Of a stretch of DNA of 64,000 nt, positions 52,441 through 61,602 are shown piece after piece. Position 1 is the first letter of the stretch. Every line of letters starts with the position of its first letter. The position numbers and the translations under genes are program-made. A model generated the notes under the pieces. That model was not told where the DNA came from, made no database searches, and saw only the letters and a list, made by a program, of their open reading frames with translations. This stretch comes from Gemmatimonas groenlandica (lineage in GTDB: Bacteria; Gemmatimonadota; Gemmatimonadetes; Gemmatimonadales; Gemmatimonadaceae). The stretch is taken from positions 124,001 through 188,000 of the forward strand of contig NZ_CP053085.1 in NCBI RefSeq assembly GCF_013004105.1, written 5' to 3'.

Positions 52441-53757
52441 TTACTTCGCTGTCAGCGCCGCAACGTCGGCGCGAAACGCCGCCATGCTCTCCGAGATGAA
52501 CCGGCTCTCCTCTTCCTCGACTTTCCCCGCGTAGTCGCTCATCGCCGTGAACCCGAGATTGCCGATGAAGCGCATGATCGCGCTCTCGCGCACCGTGACG
52601 TCGAACTCGCGGGTGAGCAGCGTCTGACCCTCGGGGCCCATGCGGAAGCCAAGGGTGAACAGCACGCCTTTGCCCTCGAAGGGGCGGCGCAGCGGCGACC
52701 GCAGCAGACGCTCTGTAATCAGGGGGAGATGCCACTCGGGGTCCTTGGTGAAGTGCATGGCCCAGCCCCGCTCGCGGGCCGTCTTCGTGTGCACGAACTC
52801 GCCCTGCATGTTGGTCACGCCGACCGTGAAGAACGAAATCTTGGCCAGCGCGTCCACGTGGATCTGCAGCGTGTCGGGCATGCGACGCGCCGAGCCGAGA
52901 AGGGGCTGCAGTTGGCCGTCGTGCGAGCGGAAGCGCACGGTCAGCAGCTGGTTTCGCGCCTCGGCATCGAACCAGTCCGACCCGCTGCGGTCGGTCAGGC
53001 GATACCGGTAGCGGGCCGGCTCGACGTATTTGGAGATGTACTTGGCGAAGGCGGGGAAGCCGCGCTTGAGCCGGTCTCCGCTCACGGTGATCTGCAGCGT
53101 GACCAGCGTGGAGCCATCACCCTGCGGCGCCGTCGCGATCGAGTCGATCGTGAGCAGTCGGCCCAACGCAGCCGTCGTACGGGGGAGTGCCGCGTGGTAG
53201 TCGGCCCGAACTGCCGCGGCCGACCGCTCTGACGATAGGAACAGCGCGCGAAAAATGTCGTCGGCCCGATTGGGTGGCATGGCGCCGACGGCATGGTCCA
53301 CGCGCGTGCGCCACGCCCAATCACTTTCGCCGAGCTGTTCGAGCTCGATCAGGTGCCGTGAGTCGCCGGTCCTGACCGGCATTGGCACGCCAGGCCGCGC
53401 CGTGAACACATACTGCGCGCCGCTCAGCCCGGCTTGAATCTCGAGATCGAGATCTGCCCCCGCACGGGTGGTCCGCATCGACGTCCAGAGGGAGGTGTCG
53501 CTCCCCAGCTTCGACGGTGCAAACGCGTAGCGCGCAATGCGCATACGCGCGGCCGAGAACTTGGGATTCCGCGCGACGTTCGTGAAGCGCGCTTCGATCG
53601 CCGCCGCGAGGGCGTCCGCGTTCGCCTTGGCGGAGGCGATGTCAGGTCCGTAGGCCAACGCCGCCGCCCGGCAGCCGCCCAACAGCAGGACAGTGGCCCC
53701 GGCGGTCACCAAGAGCGTGGCAAGGCGTTGAGCCGTTGTTCGCGGAAGTTGTCGCAT
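52441..53757 (-). CDS. predicted lipoprotein, unknown function
   Basis: 438 residues. Signal with lipobox 'LLGGC' (Cys29). The body alternates helix and beta segments; features include 'ALAAAIEARFTNVARNPKFS', 'HLIELEQLGESDWAWRTRVD' and 'FTLGFRMGPEGQTLLTREFD'. I recognise no family. Likely outer-membrane or periplasmic. ATG 53757 is used because it begins the signal; the frame stays open far upstream, opposite glnS, but that part is a shadow. Convergent side faces the tRNA-Ala terminator. Confidence 0.75.
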   Translation of the reverse strand: MRQLPRTTAQRLATLLVTAGATVLLLGGCRAAALAYGPDIASAKANADALAAAIEARFTNVARNPKFSAARMRIARYAFAPSKLGSDTSLWTSMRTTRAGADLDLEIQAGLSGAQYVFTARPGVPMPVRTGDSRHLIELEQLGESDWAWRTRVDHAVGAMPPNRADDIFRALFLSSERSAAAVRADYHAALPRTTAALGRLLTIDSIATAPQGDGSTLVTLQITVSGDRLKRGFPAFAKYISKYVEPARYRYRLTDRSGSDWFDAEARNQLLTVRFRSHDGQLQPLLGSARRMPDTLQIHVDALAKISFFTVGVTNMQGEFVHTKTARERGWAMHFTKDPEWHLPLITERLLRSPLRRPFEGKGVLFTLGFRMGPEGQTLLTREFDVTVRESAIMRFIGNLGFTAMSDYAGKVEEEESRFISESMAAFRADVAALTAK

Positions 53758-53889
53758 GGGATTCCAGTACACCGTAGAACACTCAAGTGACATACCCCGC
53801 TCGGCAAGCGCCCGCCTGCGATTACTTTTCGTGATTCGCATCTCGTGATTCGGTTCGCCTATTGAACGCTGCACCTCTCGGTATCCGCC

Positions 53890-55605
53890 GTGTCTGACTC
53901 CGCACCCGAAGCCGGTTCTGAATCCACGTCCGCCCCGCGCCGCGATTTCATTCGCGAAATGGTGGCCGACGACGTCGCCAACGGTCATTTCGGCCGTGGC
54001 CCCGCTACGCGTTTCCCGCCCGAGCCCAACGGCTTCCTGCACATGGGACACGCCAAGTCGATCTGCCTGAACTTCGGCATCGCCAAGGAGTTCGGCGGCA
54101 CCTGCAATCTGCGTTTCGACGACACGAACCCGGCCACCGAAGACGTGCGGTACGTGGAAGCGATTCAGCGCGACGTGCAGTGGCTGGGGTTCGAGTGGGA
54201 CGGGCTGTACTACGCGTCGGACTACTTCGAGCAGCTGTACGACATCGCCGAATCGCTGGTGCTGAAGGGCAAGGCGTACGTCGATTCGCAGAACGAAGAA
54301 GAGATTCGCGCGGGGCGCGGCACCGTGACCACGGCTGGCACGCCGGGGCCGTATCGCGATCGCACGGTCCAGGAGAATCTCGACCTGCTGCGTCGCATGC
54401 GCGCCGGCGAGTTCGCCGATGGCACGCACGTGCTGCGCGCCAAGATCGATCTCGCGCACGTCAACATGATCATGCGTGATCCGCTGCTGCTGCGCATCCG
54501 GCACGCGCATCATTATCGTCGCGGCAACGACTGGTGCATCTACCCGCTGTATGACTTTGCGCATGGCCTGAGTGACGCGATCGAAGGCATCACGCGCTCG
54601 TTGTGCACGCTCGAATTCAAGGACAGTCGCGAGATCTACGACTGGCTGGTGAAGGAGGCGGGTTTCGAAAATCCGCCCACGCAGATCGAGTTCGCACGGC
54701 TCGAGCTGGATTACACCATTCTCAGCAAGCGCAAGCTGCTGCGCCTGGTGAACGAAGGGCACGTGACGGGATGGGATGATCCGCGCATGCCCACCCTCGC
54801 CGGTCTGCGCCGTCGTGGCGTGCGCCCGGAAGCCATTCGCGAGTTCTGCGAAACGATCGGTGTCGCGCGTAAAGATGCACGCGTGGAAATCGCGGCCTTC
54901 GAGCATGCTGTGCGCAACGACCTGAACATGGAAGTGCCGCGCGTGTTGTGCGTGCTCAATCCGCTCAAGGTCGTGCTCACGAACTATCCCGAGGGTCAGG
55001 TCGAGGATCTCGACGCGCCGAGCTTCCCGCACGATGTGCCGAAGACGGGTTCGCGCAGCATGCCCTTCTCACGCGAACTGTATGTCGATCGCGACGACTT
55101 CATGGAAGATCCGCCGAAAAAGTTCTATCGCCTCGCGCCGGGCAAGGAAGTGCGGTTGCGCTTCGGCTATCTCATTACCTGCAACGAGGTCGTGAAGAAC
55201 GACGCGGGCGACGTGATCGAGCTACGGTGCACGTACGATCCCGCCACGCGCAGCGGGCAGGCGCCGGATGGCCGGAAGGTGCAGGGCACGATCCATTGGG
55301 TGAGCGCAGCGCAGGCGTTGTCGTGCGAAGTGCGCGTGTACGATCGCCTGTTCTCGCAGCCCGATCCCGACGCCGTGCCCGAGGGGCAGGATTTCATTTC
55401 AGCGCTCAACCCACATTCGCTGGTGGTGATCCCCGACGCCAAGATCGAGCCCAGCGTGGCCAACGATCCCATCGGGTCGCGGTATCAGTTCGAGCGCACC
55501 GGTTACTTCATGAGTGACGTCGAGAGCAGCACGCCGGAGAAGCTGGTGTTCAACCGGATCGTGGGGATGCGGGACAGCTGGGCGAAGGAAGTGAAGAAAG
55601 GCTGA
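53890..55605 (+). CDS. glnS: glutaminyl-tRNA synthetase
   Basis: 571 residues, class I aminoacyl-tRNA synthetase. 'EPNGFLHMGHAKSICLNFG' in outline holds the HIGH motif (HMGH), 'RFDDTNPATEDVRYVEAI' follows, and 'ILSKRKLLRLV' (Lys280) is the KMSKS equivalent. The C-terminal anticodon-binding beta-barrels are complete, ending with '...MRDSWAKEVKKG'. Direct GlnRS means charging of tRNA-Gln without the amidotransferase route; a tRNA-Gln gene lies 1.7 kb downstream. Terminator at 55621-55656. Confidence 0.97.
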   Translation: MSDSAPEAGSESTSAPRRDFIREMVADDVANGHFGRGPATRFPPEPNGFLHMGHAKSICLNFGIAKEFGGTCNLRFDDTNPATEDVRYVEAIQRDVQWLGFEWDGLYYASDYFEQLYDIAESLVLKGKAYVDSQNEEEIRAGRGTVTTAGTPGPYRDRTVQENLDLLRRMRAGEFADGTHVLRAKIDLAHVNMIMRDPLLLRIRHAHHYRRGNDWCIYPLYDFAHGLSDAIEGITRSLCTLEFKDSREIYDWLVKEAGFENPPTQIEFARLELDYTILSKRKLLRLVNEGHVTGWDDPRMPTLAGLRRRGVRPEAIREFCETIGVARKDARVEIAAFEHAVRNDLNMEVPRVLCVLNPLKVVLTNYPEGQVEDLDAPSFPHDVPKTGSRSMPFSRELYVDRDDFMEDPPKKFYRLAPGKEVRLRFGYLITCNEVVKNDAGDVIELRCTYDPATRSGQAPDGRKVQGTIHWVSAAQALSCEVRVYDRLFSQPDPDAVPEGQDFISALNPHSLVVIPDAKIEPSVANDPIGSRYQFERTGYFMSDVESSTPEKLVFNRIVGMRDSWAKEVKKG

Positions 55606-55620
55606 TTGGCCGGACAGGCA

Positions 55621-55656
55621 AAGCGGACTGTGGCTTTGTTAAGGCACAGTCCGCTT
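55621..55656 (+). terminator. hairpin after glnS
   Basis: Perfect 12-bp stem AAGCGGACTGTG / CACAGTCCGCTT with a 12-base loop, 15 bases past the glnS stop. Followed by AGTTATGTCT, only weakly T-rich. Confidence 0.72.
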
Positions 55657-55692
55657 AGTTATGTCTCCCCGACGCACCAATGGTAAAGGTCG

Positions 55693-55714
55693 GTTGCCAA
55701 TCCCGTTTGGCAAC
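55693..55714. promoter_or_regulatory. inverted repeat upstream of the PEP-CTERM gene
   Basis: GTTGCCAA-TCCCGT-TTGGCAAC, a perfect 8-bp dyad 130 bases before the gene, in an unusually AT-rich stretch (55657-55760). A likely operator or part of a promoter region. Confidence 0.5.
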
Positions 55715-55841
55715 ACATCTGGTAAAACAATACAGGACAAAGCTTTATATGCATCGAATAGTCGAGGTCGCCACTGGCATCTCAATTGCCTTACCTGGAG
55801 AGCAGAAACGCAGTCATCTTCTCCCTTCCGGTCCCGCTCCA

Positions 55842-56495
55842 ATGCGCGCTCTTCTCGCCATCGCTGTTGCCGCCACGCTTGTCTCGTCGCCGGCGCAGGC
55901 CCAGTACTCGACCTACACCGATCGGGCGTCGTACGAAGCGCAGCTAGGCACGATGGTCATCGACGACTATTCGAACCCGAACTATGCGTTCCTTCAGTCG
56001 AATTTGGCGATGAGCGCCGTGCTCGGCGAGACGCGTTACACGTCGACGGCTTTCCAGAACTGGAACCTGGTCCCGAATGGATACTATTGCGCGGGGTGCA
56101 ACGGCTCATTCCGAATGGACTTTCGGAATACGACGGTGTCGAGCGGTGGCCTCGGCGTGTACGGCGTCGGCTTCGACTTCTTCAACGAAGAGTCTCTCCC
56201 GTATTCCGCGTACATCACGTTCGGCGACGGCACGACCACGAATCTCCAACTGGCGAGCGCGTCGAATGCCGATCGGGGCTTCTTCGGCGTGACCTCAGAA
56301 AAACTGGTCGCCACGGTGGACATCGGACTCGCAAACGGCGGGACGACGCAGGAGGGTAGCTATGGTCAGGACAACCTTACGATCGGCGCGATGGGTAGCT
56401 CAACGGTGGTCCCGGAGCCGAGCACGGTAGTGTTGCTCGCGGCGGGACTCGCTGGGCTGGGGTTCGCGGGGCGCGCACGTCGTCAGCGCGTCTGA
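55842..56495 (+). CDS. PEP-CTERM sorted secreted protein
   Basis: 217 residues. Signal peptide to about residue 21 ('LLAIAVAATLVSSPAQAQ'), a beta-rich body with one CxxC ('YCAGCNG'), and a C-terminal sorting signal from about 190: 'VPEPSTVVLLAAGLAGLGFA' then basic 'RARRQRV'. Exosortase cuts at the PEP motif. No exosortase is in this window. The body has the 'MDFRNTTVSSGGLGVYGVGF' type seen in many such proteins. ATG 55842 begins the signal; the frame is open to 55680. Confidence 0.88.
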   Translation: MRALLAIAVAATLVSSPAQAQYSTYTDRASYEAQLGTMVIDDYSNPNYAFLQSNLAMSAVLGETRYTSTAFQNWNLVPNGYYCAGCNGSFRMDFRNTTVSSGGLGVYGVGFDFFNEESLPYSAYITFGDGTTTNLQLASASNADRGFFGVTSEKLVATVDIGLANGGTTQEGSYGQDNLTIGAMGSSTVVPEPSTVVLLAAGLAGLGFAGRARRQRV

Positions 56496-56581
56496 TTTGC
56501 GCCATCGCGCGCGCACGATGCGCAGCGTGTGATGAGTTCCGAGCAGGAAGACGGCGTGAAGCGAATTAGTCATGCATGCGT

Positions 56582-56613
56582 AACGGGGGTGACGGAGTTC
56601 CGTCGCCCCCGTT
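56582..56613 (+). terminator. strong hairpin between PEP-CTERM and Uma2-like genes
   Basis: 15-bp stem AACGGGGGTGACGGA / TCCGTCGCCCCCGTT with one G-T pair and a 2-base loop. No T-run. It also argues against the earlier in-frame start of the next gene. Confidence 0.62.
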
Positions 56614-56675
56614 GCACGTTGTGGCATGAACATGTCGCCGCCGAGTTGCGGAAACCGCCGAGAGCCGAGCAAACT

Positions 56676-57278
56676 ATGGGCATGCCAATCGCGCACGAGC
56701 GTCGCTGGTCGGTTGAGGACGTCTGGGCGTTGCCGGACGATCCTCACCGTCGCTACGAGACCGTGGATGGGGAGCTGCTGGTGAGCCCTATGCCGCGGTT
56801 CGCGCACCAGCGCGCGGTCGCCGAGCTCGGGCTCATGGTCGGCGCGTATGTGAAGCGTCAGGGCGTCGGCGAGATGATGTTCTCGCCCTACGATGTCGTA
56901 CTCGACCCCTATACGCTGATGCAGCCGGACGTGCTCGTGATCGCGCCGGTGGGCCTCGACGTGGTGCGCGGGAAAGTGGCGCCGCCGCCGCCGTATCTCG
57001 CGGTCGAAGTCGTGTCGCCGAGCACGGCGCGGGCCGATCGCCTTCGAAAGCGGCCGCGGTATCAGCGCGCGGCGATCGAGTGTTGGTTGATCGACCTGGA
57101 CTCGCAGCTGATCGAACGGTGGACACCCGACGTAGACCGACCCGAGATCTGCGCCGGCCGACTGTCGTGGCAACCAGCCGGCGCTGGGGAGGCGTTCGAG
57201 CTGGACGTGGGAGCGCTGATGCTCGCGATTCTGGGATCGGACGACACAGACGCCGAGGGCACTACCGTCCAGCCGTGA
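56676..57278 (+). CDS. Uma2-family (DUF820) restriction-endonuclease-like protein
   Basis: 200 residues, PD-(D/E)XK-like fold. 'RRYETVDGELLVSPMPRFAH' and 'MQPDVLVIAPV' then 'YLAVEVVSPSTARADRLRKR' and 'RAAIECWLIDLDSQLIERW' are the family pattern, with Asp, Glu and Lys near residues 85, 108 and 125 as the probable metal site. Function of the family is unproven; it is common and multicopy in some phyla. ATG 56676 (or 56682) is used. Confidence 0.85.
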   Translation: MGMPIAHERRWSVEDVWALPDDPHRRYETVDGELLVSPMPRFAHQRAVAELGLMVGAYVKRQGVGEMMFSPYDVVLDPYTLMQPDVLVIAPVGLDVVRGKVAPPPPYLAVEVVSPSTARADRLRKRPRYQRAAIECWLIDLDSQLIERWTPDVDRPEICAGRLSWQPAGAGEAFELDVGALMLAILGSDDTDAEGTTVQP

Positions 57279-57327
57279 GTCTTCTATATTTGGGGTTCCA
57301 AAGGGTTTCGGCCCGTTGGGTGCCAGC

Positions 57328-57400
57328 TGCCCCTTAGCTCAATTGGCAGAGCGTCTGACTCTGACTCAGAAGGTTCTAGGTTCGATTCCTAGAGGGGCAA
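57328..57400 (+). tRNA. tRNA-Gln (anticodon CTG)
   Basis: 73-base cloverleaf. Acceptor TGCCCCT/AGGGGCA with the T1-A72 pair typical of tRNA-Gln; D arm GCTC/GAGC; anticodon stem TCTGA/TCAGA, loop CTCTGAC (anticodon CTG, codon CAG); T arm CTAGG TTCGATT CCTAG. Discriminator A at 57400; CCA not encoded. A TATATT at 57285-57290 may be its -10. Confidence 0.96.
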
Positions 57401-57414
57401 TAGATAGCAGGCTA

Positions 57415-57450
57415 GGGCCATCCACGACGCGTGTCGGGGGTGGCCCTTTT
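57415..57450 (+). terminator. rho-independent terminator after tRNA-Gln
   Basis: GGGCCATCC pairs with GGGTGGCCC, with an inner CGAC/GTCG stem, followed by TTTT. No gene is visible in 57451-57697 before the protease gene. Confidence 0.82.
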
Positions 57451-57697
57451 GCTGTTCCGCCGTTGATCGACTCCCGTGCCCCAAGTGCCTCACGCCGTGT
57501 CCCCGCGGTGCGCGACCAATCGCCACGATCCCGGCAACATCCACGCACTATCCCGCAATGTGGGTGCTGCGCCGAACGCTCCGGTTCGACCCATCCTGTC
57601 GTTGTTCGCAGCCATTCGGACGAAGCCTGTCGTCGACGTCGTGTCGTCGTGACGCCGTGCGATGGTGCCGTTCACACGACGACTCGGAGCATCACCC

Positions 57698-59272
57698 ATG
57701 CACATCACTCCTACGCGGCTCGGACGCACCGCGGGACCCTCTGCTCACGGACGCGCCAGCGTTCGCCGCCGGTTCGCGCTGGCGGCCGTGCTGCTGGCCG
57801 TCATCGGCTGCCAGGATCAACAGCTTCCCACGGCCGCCGAGCCGGTCGGCCCCAGCCGCATCATCAACGGGTCGACGGTCTCGGTCGCGGACTTCTCGAC
57901 CACGTGGCCCTTTGTGGTCGGTCTACGGATGTACGATGAGATCGGGAACTACGGGACCTGTACGGCCTCCGTTCTGGCCCAGCGATGGGTGGTCACGGCC
58001 GCGCACTGCGTGATTGGCCTCCCGGCCAGCCGGGCCTTTGTGCTGGTGGGCGATCGGGATATTAGTAGCAGCGCCTCCCGCACGATCGCCGTTACCCGGA
58101 TCCTGTCGCACCCGCGCTTCAACATGAACACGCTCGTCAACGATGTGGCGCTGTTGGAGTTGAACGACGACGCCAACGTGACACCGGCGCGCCTCCCCGA
58201 CGCGGACGTCGTTGCCGGCGAGACCGTTCGCGCGGCAGGATTCGGAGTGACCGAAAGCGGTTCCACGTCCGATGAGCTACGCGCGACCAGCCTGACCGTC
58301 GGCGGGAGCGACTTCAGCTTGCTGCTCACCGCCACGCATTTCTGGGCCAGTGCGCCACAGTCCGGCACATGCCAGGGAGACAGCGGTGGGCCGGCCATCA
58401 ACGCTGCGGGCGACATTGTCGGACTGACCAGTTTCGGATTTATCCCCTGCGGTATTGGTTCGGGGCACACGTCGGTGTTCCGCCTGCGGCAATGGATCTC
58501 GGAGTCCATCTGGGGAGTCCCCGATCGCGAGGCACCCGAGAGTGTAGGCTTCCTGACGGTGAATCCCGATGTCGTGGTGGTAGGGGCCACGACGCTCGTG
58601 ACGGCGTCGGCGACCGACGAGAATACGGGTAACAGTGTTGTCGCGCGCCTCGAAGCGCGTCTTGATGAAGGCGGCTCGTGGATGAACATGACGCCACAGG
58701 ATGGCGCGTTCGACACTGCACGCGAAACGGCGACCGCGGTGCTCACGGTGTCGACCATCGGCTCACACACGGTGTGCGTGCCGGCCACGGATGCCGCGGG
58801 CAACACCAACCTGCCCGAATGTCACGAGCTGGTGGCGTATGAGCCGAGAGGCGGCATCATCGCCGGCAACGGCAAAGTTCGCACGTCATACGTGTATGAT
58901 GGCATTCGGTACGACGACGAAGTCGAGCTGCACTTCACGGCGGACTACCGGCCGGGAGCAACGGTGCCGAGCGGAAAGACTACCCTGCGCGTCAGTGAGG
59001 TGGGTGCTCGCAGACGTGTTTTCACACTGGAGAGCACGTCGCACAGCTATCTGATTTTCTCCGGGCCTGATGCAGCCGAATACCAAGGCGAGGGCATCGT
59101 CAAGATTGGGGAGTCCTCGTTGCCGATGAAATTCCGTATTTGGATCTCGGCGATCGATCAGACCGTGCGCCTGCGCTTGTGGCAGACTCCTGAGTATGCC
59201 TGGTACGAGGTGGTGTCGCCGGCGCCCATGCTCAGCGGCAAGGTGGTCGTGAAGCCGGCAGCCGGCCGCTAG
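57698..59272 (+). CDS. trypsin-like serine protease lipoprotein (S1 family)
   Basis: 524 residues. Lipobox 'AVIGC' (Cys38), then mature trypsin fold starting 'RIINGSTVSVADF'. Triad: His103 in 'VVTAAHC', Asp149 in 'NDVALLEL' and Ser229 in 'CQGDSGGP'. After the protease (to about 285) come an Ig-like segment and a C-terminal beta domain of unknown type. Extracellular or periplasmic. ATG 57698 with GGAG 9 bases upstream. 'RIING' resembles zymogen activation sites, so the pro-segment after Cys38 may be removed. Confidence 0.88.
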   Translation: MHITPTRLGRTAGPSAHGRASVRRRFALAAVLLAVIGCQDQQLPTAAEPVGPSRIINGSTVSVADFSTTWPFVVGLRMYDEIGNYGTCTASVLAQRWVVTAAHCVIGLPASRAFVLVGDRDISSSASRTIAVTRILSHPRFNMNTLVNDVALLELNDDANVTPARLPDADVVAGETVRAAGFGVTESGSTSDELRATSLTVGGSDFSLLLTATHFWASAPQSGTCQGDSGGPAINAAGDIVGLTSFGFIPCGIGSGHTSVFRLRQWISESIWGVPDREAPESVGFLTVNPDVVVVGATTLVTASATDENTGNSVVARLEARLDEGGSWMNMTPQDGAFDTARETATAVLTVSTIGSHTVCVPATDAAGNTNLPECHELVAYEPRGGIIAGNGKVRTSYVYDGIRYDDEVELHFTADYRPGATVPSGKTTLRVSEVGARRRVFTLESTSHSYLIFSGPDAAEYQGEGIVKIGESSLPMKFRIWISAIDQTVRLRLWQTPEYAWYEVVSPAPMLSGKVVVKPAAGR

Positions 59273-59310
59273 CCGCTTCTGCACGCGGTAGCGCGGGTGA
59301 TGCTGAACGG

Positions 59311-59346
59311 ACGGGGCACCGGCGAGCACGTTCGCCGGTGCCCCGT
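59311..59346 (+). terminator. hairpin after the protease gene
   Basis: Perfect 15-bp stem ACGGGGCACCGGCGA / TCGCCGGTGCCCCGT with a 6-base loop. No T-run; still the likely transcript end. Confidence 0.65.
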
Positions 59347-59834
59347 CGGCGCCGTCGCCTTTCAGATCGCGCCCGTTGGCCACCAGACTGGCGGCGCGAG
59401 GAGTCCGTTCGCGCGCCTTTCCTGCGGTAATCGCTCGCCGCAGCGGGGCCGATCGCCGAGTCGTCCAGCGCCTCCCCGTTGCGTCCGCTACCTTTCCAGA
59501 GTCCGAGGGATACGGTGGTCACCCGCGAGTGGGCGCTGACCAATCGTTCCTCCCACAGATCGTGCAGGAACCGGTAGCGGCGCGCGATGCAGCGCCGTTC
59601 GGGGAGAGGTGCGCGTTTTGCCCCTCCTCGCTCATCTCGAGATCCAGATCGCTTTGCACGGCGGGTGAACACGACCCCGCCTTTCGGTCCTCCTGAGAGA
59701 GGAGCCAGCCACGCCCCGGCGGAGGCTTGCATGCGACTGGACCTGCACTGAGCAAGACGCCGACTCGATTGTTGCCGAGCGCATGGCCGCCTTCTGCGGC
59801 TCGTCTTTCGGTACCTCGAGAAGGACATCCGATC
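59347..59834. other. intergenic region before the kai operon
   Basis: About 490 bases with no convincing gene. A six-codon ORF (59730-59750, ATG behind GGAGG) precedes kaiC and could be a leader peptide. The region should hold the promoter of the kaiC operon; I cannot name one with confidence. Adjacent frames lack normal codon bias. Confidence 0.45.
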
Positions 59835-61601
59835 GTGACCATCACTCCGACGTTGGCTTCGCCCAAGATTCTCACCGGCATCCGGGGGTTCGACGAAATC
59901 ACCCGAGGCGGTCTTCCGCGCGGTCGGACGACGCTGATCATGGGAGGAGCGGGCAGCGGCAAGACGGTGTTCGCCCTACAGTCGCTGGTAAACGGCGTGC
60001 GCGAGTCGAACGAATCGGCAATCTTCGTCGCGTTCGAGGAAAGCGTCGCCCAGATCATCAGCAACGCGTCGGCGTTTGGCTGGGACCTGCCGCGACTCGC
60101 CAGGAAACGGCTGCAGTTCTTCGACGCGCGCCTCTCGCCGGAGATCGTGAAGACGGGTGAGTTCGACCTCATCGGCATGCTCGCCATCCTCGAATCGATC
60201 GCGCAAAAAAGCAACGCGCAGCGGATCGTCTTCGACGGCTTGGACGTGCTCCTCGGTCTGCTCGACGATCCCGTGGCCGCGCGCCGCGAGATCTATCGCA
60301 TACGCGATTGGCTCGCCCGTACCGGTCTCACGGGCATCATCACGCAGAAGGCGCGCCCCGCGGCCGTCGATCACAGTGACAGCGATCTGCAGTTCATTGT
60401 CGATTGCGTGGTCATCGTCCGACATCAGGTGGTCGAAGGTTCGGCCTTCCGCAATCTTCGGGTGATGAAGTATCGCGGCTCGGGATTCGCTGGTGACGAA
60501 TTTCCGATTACGCTCACGACCGCCGGGCTTCAACTCACCAATCGTGGTCCGGTCGAGCTCCGCTACGACGTGTCCGACGAGCGGGTGTCCACGGGCTTGC
60601 CGCGACTCGATCACATGTTGCGTGGCGGCTATCACCGCGGCAGCAACATCCTGATCTCGGGGGCGCCCGGAACGGCCAAGTCCACGCTAGCCGGACTGTT
60701 CACGGCGGCCGCCTGTGAACGCGGCGAGCGGACGATGTATGTGAGCTTCGACGAGGGGGCAGCGCAGATCGTACGCAACTTGCAGTCCGTAGCGATTCAG
60801 TTGACGCCGTATCTGCGCTCCGGGCTGCTCAAGATGTACTCCACCCGCACACGCGGACCGAATGTCGAAGATCAGTTCGGTGAGCTTCGCGCCATGGTGC
60901 GGCTGCACAATCCGCGCTGTCTGGTCATCGATCCGTTGTCGGCGCTTTCCAGCAAGCTCGCGCACATCGCGTCCGCCGATGCCGCGCAACAGTTTCTCGA
61001 CTTTCTCAAGGTTGAGGGGATCACCGTCGTCAACACGTCGTTACTCGACGGGGTCAACACCGATGAAGCCACCGCGACCGGGATCTCCACGCTCGCCGAT
61101 ACATGGATTCACATGTCGTATCTGGTCCAGGACGGTGAACGCAATCGCGCCTTGACCATCGTGAAGTCTCGCGGCACGGGCCATTCGAACCAGGTGCGAG
61201 AACTCACCCTCACGGATAACGGGGTCACGCTGACCGACGTCTTCGTGGCGCACGGCAAGGTGTTGATGGGCGTCGCGCGCTGGCAGTGGGAACAGGAAGG
61301 CATTGCCGCAAGACAGCGCAACGAAGTCGCGTCGGAGCTCAAGCGGCTGCAGTTGCAGCTGAAACAGGCAGAAGCGGCGGCTCGCTTGCAGGTGGTGCAA
61401 ACGGAGATGGAAGCACGAAGCGCGGAGATCGCACTGTTGGCGCGCACGATGGGCGAGGCGTCCGACCTGCTCGATACGGACCGCACCGCCCTGCTCGAGA
61501 TGCGACATGCCGACGCCGAGGCGATGGTCACGGGGCCTCGCGCACGACCGGCAACGGGGCCGACCGCTCGGCGCAAGTCCATCAGCCGCAAGGCGCCGTA
61601 G
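59835..61601 (+). CDS. kaiC: KaiC-family double-ATPase
   Basis: 588 residues, two RecA-type domains. CI (about 5-235): Walker A 'GGAGSGKT', Glu68-Glu69 in 'VAFEESVAQI'. CII (about 245-480): Walker A 'GAPGTAKST', Asp306-Glu307 in 'SFDEGAAQI', so the first catalytic Glu is Asp. The site equivalent to cyanobacterial T426/S431/T432 reads 'TATGIST' (413-419), with Ser418-Thr419 kept. Residues about 485-550 form a predicted coiled coil beyond the usual KaiC end. GTG 59835 is chosen (AAGGA 10 bases upstream). Functions as a clock-like or stress ATPase/autokinase in other bacteria; here inferred. Confidence 0.9.
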   Translation: MTITPTLASPKILTGIRGFDEITRGGLPRGRTTLIMGGAGSGKTVFALQSLVNGVRESNESAIFVAFEESVAQIISNASAFGWDLPRLARKRLQFFDARLSPEIVKTGEFDLIGMLAILESIAQKSNAQRIVFDGLDVLLGLLDDPVAARREIYRIRDWLARTGLTGIITQKARPAAVDHSDSDLQFIVDCVVIVRHQVVEGSAFRNLRVMKYRGSGFAGDEFPITLTTAGLQLTNRGPVELRYDVSDERVSTGLPRLDHMLRGGYHRGSNILISGAPGTAKSTLAGLFTAAACERGERTMYVSFDEGAAQIVRNLQSVAIQLTPYLRSGLLKMYSTRTRGPNVEDQFGELRAMVRLHNPRCLVIDPLSALSSKLAHIASADAAQQFLDFLKVEGITVVNTSLLDGVNTDEATATGISTLADTWIHMSYLVQDGERNRALTIVKSRGTGHSNQVRELTLTDNGVTLTDVFVAHGKVLMGVARWQWEQEGIAARQRNEVASELKRLQLQLKQAEAAARLQVVQTEMEARSAEIALLARTMGEASDLLDTDRTALLEMRHADAEAMVTGPRARPATGPTARRKSISRKAP

Positions 61602-61602
61602 C

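Noticed and set aside
53758-55032. Long minus-strand open frame opposite glnS, continuous with the lipoprotein gene at 52441-53757
   Set aside because: It is the antisense of a clear glnS, gives a His/Arg/Val-rich product without domains, and the lipoprotein signal peptide starts at 53757. High-GC sequence often keeps antisense frames open.
59519-60214. Minus-strand open frame before and across the start of kaiC
   Set aside because: Overlaps the kaiC Walker A region in antisense and has no motif or normal codon pattern.
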